This document shows, piece by piece, positions 23,656 through 33,100 of a DNA stretch of 43,022 nucleotides (the stretch's first letter is position 1; every line of letters starts with the position of its first letter). Location: IMG/VR virus record IMGVR_UViG_3300042691_019400, positions 1 through 43,022 of that record. One strand, 5' to 3'. Both the position numbers and the translations under genes were made by a program. The notes beneath the pieces were generated by a model, which worked only from the letters and a program-made list of their open reading frames with translations, had not been told where the DNA came from and searched no databases. Origin of the DNA: a virus.

Positions 23656-25179
23656 ATGAAAAACATTTTATTACTTCTTATTTTTATCCCCTCCATTTTA
23701 TGGTCACAAACCTATCTACATGGTACTACAGGTATTCAAGGAGAACGAGTTACCAATTGTTTAGTATCTACTTGTAGTGGAACTTATCTTGATAATGGTG
23801 GTGCTGGAGGTAACTACTCAAATAGTATTCTTGGTGGACTTTATCGTGTATTTTGTCCAACAGTACCTGGTAATTGTGTTAGGGTTACATTTAATTCATT
23901 TAGAACTGAAACGGGTTTTGATTTTTTAACCATAGGTAATGGTGCAACTCAGAATTCACCAGTATTTACAACACCTCCAGCGACAGTTCCAAATGGTAGA
24001 ATTTCAGGAGCACCTGCCGTACCATTTACATATACAGCTAACAATCCTAGTGGATGTTTAACTTTTAGATTCACTTCTGATGGGTCAATAACTGACGCAG
24101 GATGGAGTGCTTCATTGTCTTGTGTCCCTTGTGCAACACCCACTAATGGTCCAAATACCACAGATAATAATGATTGTTCAAGAGCAACTTTTATTTGTTC
24201 AGACATAACAACCAATGTAAATGCAAGAGGACCTGGACTTACAGCTGAAGGATGTGTTGGTACTACTTGTCCTGCTGGTGGTGAAAACCATTCTAATTGG
24301 TATCAATTTGAAATATTATCTAGTGGTACTTTAAATTTCACCATTGACCCCCAAACAAATACCGATGATTATGACTTTAGTATATATGGTCCTAATGTAA
24401 CTTGTGGTACTTTGGGTACTCCATTGAGATGTTCAGACTCAGGTAATACTGGAAATACTGGATTAAATACAACAGCAGTTGATAATGTTGAAAGTGTTAC
24501 AGGAGATGGATTTTTAGCTCAAATGAATGTAACTGCAGGTCAAACTTATTATTTGGTTGTAGATGAGTGGTTATCTAATACTGGTAATGGTTATCAATTA
24601 TTATTTGGTGGTACTGCAACATTGGATTGTGTATTATTTCCCCTTGAATTATTATCATTTAATGCCGAATATAGAAAAGATTATAAAGATGTTTATTTAA
24701 CTTGGGATGTTATTGTTGATGACTATATTGATGGATTTATAATTGAAAAATCATTAGATGGAATTAATTTCGATTCTATTGGTATTGTTAATGTAACAAA
24801 CCTAGGAAAAAGATATTATGACTTTAATGACAATTTTCCCAAACCAAATGGATTTACTTATTACAGATTAAAATGGTTTGAAGATGGTCAAATGTTATAT
24901 TCTGATATATCCGCGGTTGTAGTAAATGACCCAAAATTAAATGATGTTCTTGTTTACACAAAAGATAATAATTTGATATTAGAAAATTTTAGTGTTAAAG
25001 GTGAAACTTTTAATTTAAAAATTTATAATAATATGGGTCAGTTAGTTTACTCAAGACCTAATATATTTTTGATTTCTAATATAGAAATGTTAAGTTTAGA
25101 TAATTTTGGAATTGGAGTTTATAATATTGTTGTTGAGACAGATAAAAATTATACAACATATCGATTTATAAAATCATAA
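23656..25179 (+). CDS. Secreted CUB-domain protein with type IX secretion sorting domain
   Basis: The protein has 507 residues. Residues 1-18 (MKNILLLLIFIPSILWSQ) are a Sec signal peptide of Flavobacteria type. Residues ~30-150 resemble a CUB domain (FDFLTIGNG, then SGCLTFRFTSDGSITDAGW and a Cys). Residues ~160-325 are a Cys-containing, PPC-like beta domain (DYDFSIYGPNVTCG, YYLVVDEWL). Residues ~330-425 form a fibronectin-like beta-sandwich (PLELLSFNAEY, GFIIEKSLDG, YYRLKWFEDG). Residues ~430-507 are a type A T9SS C-terminal domain (LKIYNNMGQLVYS, GVYNIVVET, ending YRFIKS). In Bacteroidetes such proteins cross the outer membrane by T9SS and are attached to the cell surface. It was probably acquired from the host. 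It has its own terminator and no visible co-transcribed partner. Confidence 0.85.
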   Translation: MKNILLLLIFIPSILWSQTYLHGTTGIQGERVTNCLVSTCSGTYLDNGGAGGNYSNSILGGLYRVFCPTVPGNCVRVTFNSFRTETGFDFLTIGNGATQNSPVFTTPPATVPNGRISGAPAVPFTYTANNPSGCLTFRFTSDGSITDAGWSASLSCVPCATPTNGPNTTDNNDCSRATFICSDITTNVNARGPGLTAEGCVGTTCPAGGENHSNWYQFEILSSGTLNFTIDPQTNTDDYDFSIYGPNVTCGTLGTPLRCSDSGNTGNTGLNTTAVDNVESVTGDGFLAQMNVTAGQTYYLVVDEWLSNTGNGYQLLFGGTATLDCVLFPLELLSFNAEYRKDYKDVYLTWDVIVDDYIDGFIIEKSLDGINFDSIGIVNVTNLGKRYYDFNDNFPKPNGFTYYRLKWFEDGQMLYSDISAVVVNDPKLNDVLVYTKDNNLILENFSVKGETFNLKIYNNMGQLVYSRPNIFLISNIEMLSLDNFGIGVYNIVVETDKNYTTYRFIKS

Positions 25180-25206
25180 AAAAAGGGTGAGAAATCACCC
25201 TTTTTT
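25179..25206 (+). terminator. Rho-independent terminator after the T9SS-type gene
   Basis: GGGTGA and TCACCC form a perfect stem around a GAAA tetraloop, flanked by an A run before and six T after. Confidence 0.92.
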
Positions 25207-25247
25207 AATTTTCTTTTCTAAAAGTTATACTTTTCATACTTTTTATG

Positions 25248-25255
25248 ATATTTAT
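25248..25255 (+). promoter_or_regulatory. ATATTTAT element before small RHH gene
   Basis: GATATTTATTATAT leads directly to the ATG at 25261, with 5 nt between element and start, the same close spacing as at 4517 and 6354. Confidence 0.4.
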
Positions 25256-25260
25256 TATAT

Positions 25261-25413
25261 ATGAAACCAAAAAAACAAGAAGAAGATAAAAAGGTCAAGT
25301 TTGCAATCAGTTTAGACCCAAAAATCTTTAAAAGAATGGATAACGAAATGATTAATAAATCCAAATTGATTGAAAAATTATTAAAGGAATATTATGACAA
25401 CAAAGATTTGTAG
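25261..25413 (+). CDS. Small ribbon-helix-helix-like protein (50 aa)
   Basis: ATG at 25261 to TAG at 25413 encodes 50 residues. A charged N-terminus (MKPKKQEEDKK) is followed by VKFAISLDPKIFKRMDNEM, a strand-then-helix typical of Arc/MetJ ribbon-helix-helix proteins, and a second helix NKSKLIEKLLKEYYDNKD. It overlaps the HNH gene by 20 bases in another frame, so the two are probably translated together. A regulator of the homing-endonuclease gene is a reasonable guess. It resembles in size and fold the protein at 2798, but is not close in sequence. Confidence 0.6.
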   Translation: MKPKKQEEDKKVKFAISLDPKIFKRMDNEMINKSKLIEKLLKEYYDNKDL

Positions 25414-26272
25414 TAAGTGTAAAATTGAAAAAGATGTTTGTGAGTTTAGCCTTAGAAAGAGTTCAAAAGATGGTTTACAGATATGGTGTAAATTGTGTTT
25501 AACTCAGTATAGAATAAAATATAATATAGATAATTTTGAGAACAACAAGAATTATCAAAAAAATTACTATCAAAAAAATAGTGATAAAATAATACAAAAA
25601 ACTAATGATTATAAAAATAAAAATTATGAAAAATTTGAAGAGTATTACAAACTATATTATTTAAATAATAAAAAGAAGATAAATAACACAAATAAAAAAT
25701 ACTATAAAGATAATAAACAAATAATTGCTGAAAAATCAAAAATTTTTAGAAGTGAAAACAAAGAAAAAATAAAAGAAAATTATAAAAAATATTATCAAAA
25801 AAATAGTAATACAATAATACAAAAAACTAAAAATTACAAAAATAAAAATAAAGAAAAATATAAAGAATATTATAAAGTATATAATAAAGAGTACAAAATT
25901 AATAATCCTGAAAAGATAAAAGAACTAACTAAAAAATACAAAAAAAATAAATTACACACAGACCCTATACACAGATTAAAAATTAATATGAGAGCTAGGG
26001 TGTTTAATTTTTTAAAATCTAAGAATATTACTAAAAAAAATAAAACCTTTGATATTGTTGGTTGTACTCCTAAATTCCTTAAAGAACACATTGAAAACCA
26101 ATTTACTGAAGGGATGTCGTGGGAATTATTTGGTGTTGGTATACATATTGACCATATAGTACCATTATCATCGGCAAAAACTGAGGAAGAAATATATAAA
26201 CTCTGTCATTATACTAACTTACAACCATTATGGGCTAAAGATAACCTCAAAAAGAGTAATAAAATTCTTTAA
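25394..26272 (+). CDS. HNH homing endonuclease
   Basis: The protein has 292 residues. An N-terminal zinc ribbon is marked by C6/C9 and C32/C35. A long Lys/Asn/Tyr-rich middle (about 45-200) contains loosely repeated NYKNKNYEK..YYK units, probably helical DNA-contacting repeats. The C-terminal catalytic HNH module contains HIDHIVPLS (H251, D253, H254), the middle Asn in NLQPLW (N275) and DNLKKSN (N284). The DNLKKSN ending is typical of free-standing phage HNH endonucleases, which cut DNA lacking the element and spread by repair. The gene's composition is even more A-rich than its neighbours, consistent with a mobile gene. Its stop overlaps that of the glycosyltransferase gene by four bases. 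Confidence 0.85.
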   Translation: MTTKICSKCKIEKDVCEFSLRKSSKDGLQIWCKLCLTQYRIKYNIDNFENNKNYQKNYYQKNSDKIIQKTNDYKNKNYEKFEEYYKLYYLNNKKKINNTNKKYYKDNKQIIAEKSKIFRSENKEKIKENYKKYYQKNSNTIIQKTKNYKNKNKEKYKEYYKVYNKEYKINNPEKIKELTKKYKKNKLHTDPIHRLKINMRARVFNFLKSKNITKKNKTFDIVGCTPKFLKEHIENQFTEGMSWELFGVGIHIDHIVPLSSAKTEEEIYKLCHYTNLQPLWAKDNLKKSNKIL

Positions 26273-27939
26273 CATTCTTTTCTCAATTTTGAGTCGTAAA
26301 AATCAAATCTTATATGTTCAGTTGGGGTAGCTAATAACAACCCTGGTTTGATGTTGTTTTTTATTGTTTCCTGATAAACATATGACATTATGGTTTGTTC
26401 ATGAGGCCAGTCAAATTTTGTTTCAATATAACATTTGTAATTACCCTCTTTTGTCATCAATATTGGCCAATTTGACAAATATATTTCTCCTGACACATAA
26501 GGTAATCCTTTATGTGATTGTATATGTTTAAATTCTAAATTTGGTGAATTTGAATCTAAACCTAGAATTGGTAATTTTGGATTGTTAGGCCAATGTTTTT
26601 GTCTAAATTCGTGACTTACATTATACCATGCCCATTGTTTATTATGTGAACCAAAAAATTCGGTAAAGTTTAATTTAACAAAATCAAAGTTTTCTTTTTG
26701 AAGAATTTCTAATGTTTTATTATAAAGTTTATCCACTTTTCTTATAAATCCATTTTTACAAGTTGTATCATTACCTTTATAAAACCCCATGTCATCCTCA
26801 TAAAAATAATAACATGATAAATCAGTATTATGAAAATGTTCCGCAATAAAAACTCTACCTCTTGTAATACCAAGATTATCTTTCTTAATATGTTCAAAAC
26901 CATATTGTTCACATAACTCTTTATATCTTGGTGTTGTTGTTAAATCTGTTGAATTATCTAAAAGAAACTTCTTGGGTTTATTAATAAAGTCTGAATCATA
27001 CTCCAACATTGATTGAATTAGTGTTTCAAATTGTTTTGGTGAATTAAATGTTATTACGTATAATCCAACATTATCAATTGATGTGGTTTTGTTAATCTTA
27101 ATAAAATTTTTTTCTTTTTTGGGTTGTAATCTATTTTCCTTAATATCCTCAAAAAATTTACCCATCAATCCATTTGGTTCAATATCAAAATAAGATATTA
27201 GATTTGGATAAAGATAAACCATCAAAGTGAATATACTTTCTTCAGTTCCCATATATCCCCTATTCAATGTATCTGATAATAGTTGATAATAAATTGTATT
27301 AATCTCAGATATAACTTCTTTCTTACCACCAAAGAACCCACCTCTTGCAACTTTATTAACTTTTGAATTGGTTAGTCTATTCATCTCAGAAATGGTGAAT
27401 CCGTGTATTTCTGTTGTTGTTTCATAAGGGAAACAAACAAAATTAAAATCACCTAAAGATTTTGGTAATTTATTTAATACTTTATCGTGGGTAAAATAAC
27501 CTGGATGAATTGTATTTGTTAATCCAGCATCAATCCAAAACATATATTCTGAATCAAATTTATCCAAAAGTTTTGCATCGTGTAATAAAAACACTTTTGA
27601 CATAACCAATGGATTATACATATCAAGTTTTGCTTGGGTTGAATCTTTTAACCAACCAACTTGATTATACCATTCAGGTTTTTGTCTAATGTTTTGTATC
27701 TTTGGATAAAATTCACTATTTGTAAACCAAGATAAATCTCTTAATATAAATTGGGTATTTTTTTCATTTCTTCTTTCTTTAACGAATTGTTGTAATTCAT
27801 TATCACCAAAAATAATTAAATTACAATCAACTTCTAATAATTGGGAGAATTTATCCAAGTAGTGTTGATAAGACCTTGACCAACCCTCTTGAAGTTTATC
27901 TCTACCTATATTCCATAATCCTGTTACTAATGTTATCAT
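26269..27939 (-). CDS. Two-domain glycosyltransferase (HtrL/YibB-like plus GT2-like)
   Basis: The protein has 556 residues. The N-terminal ~270 residues resemble the HtrL/YibB (WlaTC) family: LVTGLWNIGRD at the start, MFWIDAGL (D137) and GGFFGGKKE (about 200-208), motifs shared with the next gene upstream. From ~290 the C-terminal part has a GT-A nucleotide-sugar fold pattern: VGLYVITFNSPKQFETL, KKFLLDNSTD, and YYFYEDDMGF, with EDD at 381-383 as the likely metal-binding DxD equivalent. WPHEQT occurs late in the chain. It is the last gene of a three-gene cassette. The donor sugar and acceptor are not evident from sequence. Confidence 0.75.
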   Translation of the reverse strand: MITLVTGLWNIGRDKLQEGWSRSYQHYLDKFSQLLEVDCNLIIFGDNELQQFVKERRNEKNTQFILRDLSWFTNSEFYPKIQNIRQKPEWYNQVGWLKDSTQAKLDMYNPLVMSKVFLLHDAKLLDKFDSEYMFWIDAGLTNTIHPGYFTHDKVLNKLPKSLGDFNFVCFPYETTTEIHGFTISEMNRLTNSKVNKVARGGFFGGKKEVISEINTIYYQLLSDTLNRGYMGTEESIFTLMVYLYPNLISYFDIEPNGLMGKFFEDIKENRLQPKKEKNFIKINKTTSIDNVGLYVITFNSPKQFETLIQSMLEYDSDFINKPKKFLLDNSTDLTTTPRYKELCEQYGFEHIKKDNLGITRGRVFIAEHFHNTDLSCYYFYEDDMGFYKGNDTTCKNGFIRKVDKLYNKTLEILQKENFDFVKLNFTEFFGSHNKQWAWYNVSHEFRQKHWPNNPKLPILGLDSNSPNLEFKHIQSHKGLPYVSGEIYLSNWPILMTKEGNYKCYIETKFDWPHEQTIMSYVYQETIKNNIKPGLLLATPTEHIRFDFYDSKLRKEC

Positions 27940-28811
27940 TGTTTAATTTCTTCTAAAACTTTGTAGAAACTTTTATTAATGTTAAGATAATCGGTGGGAT
28001 AATCTTTGGTTATATTGTTTTCGTGCAACCAAGTATCAAAATAAAAAGGGTTAAATAATTCTTTATTATCAGCATAAATTAAAGATATAAATTGTTCCTC
28101 CGAATAAAGTTTTTGTTCTTTTGGTGTTATGTCTAAAAAAATGTTTTCAAATAACTTAATAAAGTTTTCCATTTTTTCTTTTTTTCCACCAAAAATTCCA
28201 CCAATTATATGATATGTGCTATCATAAGTTTTGTAATAATTTTGAGGTATTGTATTTGACCAATAGTTTGAACCCACATTTGATTTACCAAGTATCAATA
28301 TTTTATCTCCTGATTTTTCAATTAATTTCGTTAAAAAACTATTATCAAAAAAATTAGAATCAAAATATCTTTGATATGTGTTATTGTTTATTAAATGTTT
28401 GTCAGGTATTATACCACAATGACTTAATCCAGCATCAATCCAATAAACATAATCATAGTTAGACAATTCATCTAAACTCCAAAATAATTTATTATATTGT
28501 ATTTCAAAACATCTATCCCCCTTCTTAATTGATTCAATATCTTTATATCTTGAATAGATTTCTTTATGTTTTGAGTCTTTTAATTCAAATGTTTTAAATT
28601 TTAGTTTATCTCTTGAAACATTGTGTTGGGTATAAAAAAAATTCTCTAGTTCATTTAATTCTTGATTATTGGTATAACAAACAAAATCCGCATCATTCAT
28701 TCTCATTAATGATAATAAACTATATCTGTAATGTTCTTTTCTACTTGGTCTACCCCCATACTCAGTACCATATAGATTAGAATAAATGGTTGTTATGAAT
28801 TTTATTTTCAT
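27936..28811 (-). CDS. HtrL/YibB-like putative glycosyltransferase
   Basis: The protein has 291 residues. It starts MKIKFITTIYSNLYGTEYGG and contains DYVYWIDAGLSH (D126) and GGIFGGKKEKM, the paired motifs of the HtrL/YibB group, which match the N-terminal half of its neighbour at 26269. The family is close to GT-A glycosyltransferases, and WIDAG holds the probable metal- or sugar-nucleotide-binding Asp. It overlaps both flanking genes by four bases (ATGA type), so the three are one operon. Substrate unknown. The resemblance to the neighbouring domain suggests an old duplication. Confidence 0.65.
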   Translation of the reverse strand: MKIKFITTIYSNLYGTEYGGRPSRKEHYRYSLLSLMRMNDADFVCYTNNQELNELENFFYTQHNVSRDKLKFKTFELKDSKHKEIYSRYKDIESIKKGDRCFEIQYNKLFWSLDELSNYDYVYWIDAGLSHCGIIPDKHLINNNTYQRYFDSNFFDNSFLTKLIEKSGDKILILGKSNVGSNYWSNTIPQNYYKTYDSTYHIIGGIFGGKKEKMENFIKLFENIFLDITPKEQKLYSEEQFISLIYADNKELFNPFYFDTWLHENNITKDYPTDYLNINKSFYKVLEEIKQ

Positions 28812-30058
28812 AATTTTCCAGTTATTCTATCGCACCATCCTTTTGATTTTGAGTGTGGCCACACAACCCAATAAGATGGTTTTGTTATGGTATTAAATTC
28901 CCTCCATATTTTGCAATAACCATCAGGGTCTTGCATAACTCTATTTATTTCATTGATGTCTGCATCTTGTCTAAACATCGTTTCATCTTTATTATCGTGA
29001 AATGCGACAACCCAAAAATCATAATCCTTTTCAGGTACTTGACCAAAATGAACATCAATACAATGTTTGAATACACTAGCAAAACTATTTAAGTATTCTT
29101 CTTCAGTTTCAAAATTATATGGATTTGGTGGATAGTTTTTATCAGTTGTATATTTCTGTACACCCCTCCTATTAAACTTTATGCCTGCATATTTCTCATA
29201 ATCCTCTAATGTCCTTTCAGTTCCAAATCCGTACTTACCAAATTCATTAGGATTAAATACTTCACCATCCATTGAGAATAATCTTCTATTCCTTGAATGT
29301 GATTTGTCATTTTTCTTAAACCATTCTTTATCTACATCCCATTGTTTTGTTCTTCCCTTCCTTGTGTACTCATGCCAAATAATAACTCGGTGTGGATGAA
29401 ATAAATCATATCCGTGGGTGAATGCTCTAACACCAACAGATATTTCTTCTCCGTGGAAATAATACTCAGGGTCGTGTTGAACTTCATTACTAAATTCACC
29501 TAATGTAAAACAGAAATGTGCTGAGTAGAATCTTGCGGGAATTGGTTCTGTTAAGTCTTTCCAATTTGGAATAACTTCAGGTAAAAAGAATACAGCACCT
29601 TCAGGAATAAATCTATCAAATGTCATTCTCCAAGGTTCAGTTACTCTACCTTGTGGGTCATTGTCAGGGTCAAATGATGAAACATAACCAGTCAACAAAG
29701 GTTTTGGATATCCTTTTGATTGAAGGTCTTTTAACATATTAATTAAAGTTTCATCCCAATCTTGTTCAAATCTCATATGGGAATCAATTTGTAAGGTATA
29801 TGTTTCTCCTGAATATAATTGTTGAACTTGGTTTCTTGCCCAACAAACACCTGGTGAATCAATATCTTTTACATCAATAATTCTAAATCTTTTATCCTTT
29901 CTATAATGGTCAAGATTAAATTCATCATTTTCATTATATTGATTACAAATACCAATTCTAAGTTTTTTAGGGTATTTTGCTTTTGAGATTAAATCTTGTA
30001 ATGTGGGATTAAGTTGGGGGTCTCTAAATGAGGCAATTTGTACAAATATTGTTGACAT
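28808..30058 (-). CDS. GT60-like (Skp1-type) N-acetylglucosaminyltransferase
   Basis: The protein has 416 residues. It begins IFVQIASFRDPQLNPTLQDL and shows VCWARNQVQQL, TLQIDSHMRF (D92 and H94) and YFHGEEIS (202-206), with a WHEYTR motif after it. These are the ordered motifs of the GlcNAc (Pfam) family grouped with CAZy GT60, which includes the Dictyostelium Skp1 hydroxyproline GlcNAc-transferase and the Trypanosoma cruzi polypeptide alpha-GlcNAc-transferase acting on mucin threonines. The enzyme probably uses UDP-GlcNAc. Thr/Pro-rich fibres are encoded just upstream and further downstream, so a protein acceptor in the tail is attractive, but lipopolysaccharide or another surface glycan is possible. 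Confidence 0.75.
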   Translation of the reverse strand: MSTIFVQIASFRDPQLNPTLQDLISKAKYPKKLRIGICNQYNENDEFNLDHYRKDKRFRIIDVKDIDSPGVCWARNQVQQLYSGETYTLQIDSHMRFEQDWDETLINMLKDLQSKGYPKPLLTGYVSSFDPDNDPQGRVTEPWRMTFDRFIPEGAVFFLPEVIPNWKDLTEPIPARFYSAHFCFTLGEFSNEVQHDPEYYFHGEEISVGVRAFTHGYDLFHPHRVIIWHEYTRKGRTKQWDVDKEWFKKNDKSHSRNRRLFSMDGEVFNPNEFGKYGFGTERTLEDYEKYAGIKFNRRGVQKYTTDKNYPPNPYNFETEEEYLNSFASVFKHCIDVHFGQVPEKDYDFWVVAFHDNKDETMFRQDADINEINRVMQDPDGYCKIWREFNTITKPSYWVVWPHSKSKGWCDRITGKL

Positions 30059-30094
30059 TCTTATTTTTAATTAAAAAATAAAAATAAATAGATA

Positions 30095-30103
30095 GAATTA
30101 AAT
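30095..30103 (-). promoter_or_regulatory. Degenerate ATATTTAAT element before the glycosyltransferase operon
   Basis: The minus strand reads GAATATTTAATTCTATC in the 63-nt gap between the fibre gene ending at 30122 and the ATG at 30058. It is followed by TATTTATTTTTATT closer to the start. It is a weaker copy of the window-wide element. Confidence 0.3.
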
Positions 30104-30121
30104 ATTCATTGTAAACTATTT

Positions 30122-33100
30122 TTATATGATTCCGTAAACCCTAAATGATTCAACAGTCCAAGTACCATTAGCAACACCAGTAGTATTAATTCTAACTACC
30201 CCTCCAGCTGTAAAAGCTTCACTATATTTAAGTGTATAACCTGCCGCGTGTTGGTCACCAGCACCTGTTGCATCAAATTCAATTAAAGCATTTCTTTTTG
30301 TTACACCACCATATTGTAATTCAAATGTAGTTAAACCATTTAGGTTAGCTGTTGAACGAAAACCAACCTCACTCTCAACCATAATTCTTGAATAAGTATT
30401 CACCGCCACTGTATAAGTAAAAATACCTGTTGAGTTAGCTACACCAGTTATTTCAGTTTCTTGTGTATTTAATAATATTAAAGTACCTGATAATGGTGTT
30501 GCTGGTGGTAAATTTTGATAAGTTGTTGCAGATATAACAGACGATGATATAGTTCCTGTAGATGTTAATCCCGTAACACTATTAAATGATACATTAAATG
30601 TCCCCCCTGTATTATTCGTATAAGTAAATGTGTTATCACTATAAGTTCCGCCAGTAACAAATACATCAGAAAAACCAACAATAGTTAATGTTGAACCATC
30701 ATTCCTATTTAATGTTAAAGTATCAGTTGAATTGTCAAATGAACCACCACTTATTGCTTGAGTTACTCTTACATCATTATCACCAACAACAATTGGGTTT
30801 GATGCGGAAATTGGTGCAACACTTAATTTAACTTTACCTAAAGTTGATGTTGAACCAGTTGAAATCCAATCATCTAATGTTCCACTTACATCAGCATAAG
30901 GTATTGCATTTGGTGATGGTGTTGTTGTTCCCACTTGGTCAACACCACCAAATTGATGTCTTGTTGCGTGAGTTTGAATTGTAACACCATTGATTGTACC
31001 AGCACTTACGATATTATTGTTACTCATATCCAAGTTACCTGACATTGCTCTTGTTCCTGAAACTAATAAGTATTGTGTATGGTCATCAGCATTTAATCCT
31101 AATAAGTTTCCGTGAACTGAGGAGGCATTTACACCACCAGCTCTAAAAGCTATTGTAGGTCTAATGTCCTCAATTTCTGTAATACCACTAGCCCCTTGTT
31201 GTACATAAATGTTAGCTACTTGAGTTACTGAATCTGAGAAGAACGATGGTGGTGTAGGTAATAAGGCGTTTTCAGTATCAACTAAAGTTGAATATTCATT
31301 TTGACCTAATACTAAGAAATAATTTTCTAGTGTACCATCTCCTACTAGATATAATGTATGTTTGGTATAATAACCAGCAGTTAATCCTGTAAGTGTTCCA
31401 TTATTATCATAACTTGTATTATTTACAAAAGTTGTTGCTGATGTTATCCAAGTACTACCAGTTCCGTTTCTATAATATTGAACAAATTGTAAATTAGTTC
31501 CACCTGATGGTAAAAACTGATTTGTTGCGAAGTAATATTCTCCACTTGTAACATCAAGTGTGAATGGTGTAACACCTTCAGTTACAATTGACCCAGTGGC
31601 ATAAATAGGACCTAAGGCATTTGACAAAAGGTCTCCATATCTATTTGAAGTATGTTCGGCATTAAATGGGCTCAAATCAATAAACTCAACATCAGTTGAA
31701 TTGGTTACAACTCTACCCAACAATATGTTGTATGCCGAGTTTGGTCTTGTACCAGAACTACTTAAATTACTATTTTCATTTATAAAAATATATTCATCTG
31801 TATTTGCAGATAATGTTATAAGATTATTCACCCAATCAATCCTCCTAACAATACCACTATTATCTGATTTTTCTAAATAACCAAAACCGCCATCCGCTTG
31901 GATTGTCGTTCCACTAACCACACTCAAACTACCACCACTAATTAATCCCATTGAACCTCCTTCAAATATCAATGTAGTAAAGTCAGTATGTGAACCATCG
32001 GTAAATGTTACAGACGCTTTTCTTGTGATGTCAAGTTCACCATCATCAATATCTAAAAATAACCAATAAATGTCAGTACTATTTGTGAATATTTTTTGAT
32101 GGTTAGCACTACCCCCAAATGTACCAAAGGTTGTTGACCTTTCAACATATAAATCCCAGTCACTATTGACAATACTTGCATTATCAATATCAAATCTTAC
32201 ACCATTACCTATATTTGGATTTCTAATACCATATGTAAATCCATCTATTGTTATGGTTGAAGCGTTTAATTCTGACCCATCTTGTATATAAAATGCCGTT
32301 GAACCAGAAACCCCATTTGATTGAGCATCACCAACAAATACACTTAATGTTGCTCCACTACCTGTTGCATAATTACAATATGTTATACCTGTACCAGTTG
32401 GAAAATTAAAATAGTTTTCCATATTTGCCAAAGCTATAATTCCACCTGAACTAACTACTTTTGTACCATATGTATATTCACCATTGAAATCTAAATATTC
32501 TCCATAAAATTTGGTGTCTTGAGTTGATGCCTCAACCCATACATTTGTATCACAATCATAAAATGAACATTTATGTGCTTGTCCAAAGTCACCAATATCG
32601 TAACAATAAATTGCGGCATATCCTAATCCTGCACCTGAAAAAGACAAGAATGAAATTTCATTGTTTTGACCTATATTGACTATATTTTGTGTTGAAGCTG
32701 ATGGTATAATAAGTGTTGTTTGTATATTACTACCAACTATACTAACATAAGGTTTTGTTGTTAAATCAATTAATCCTTCAACAAATTCACCAGGTCCAAC
32801 TGATATTAGATATCTGTTAGTTGTTGATGAACCAGTTATTGAATCAACCGCATCTTTGATTGAAGTAAAATCTCCACCTTGTTTTGCAACTATAATTTGT
32901 TTTGGGTCTTTTGTTAACTTGTAAACATTTGGTCTAACAAATATACTACCATTAACTCCAGCCTCAATAACCAAGGCTATTATAACATCTATATATGGTA
33001 CAATTGGTTTAACTTTTGTATACCCACCTGGTATTGTTGTTGAGATATATAGAATATCCCCATTTGCCCAAGTTTCACCATATGGAATACCAGTTGTGTC

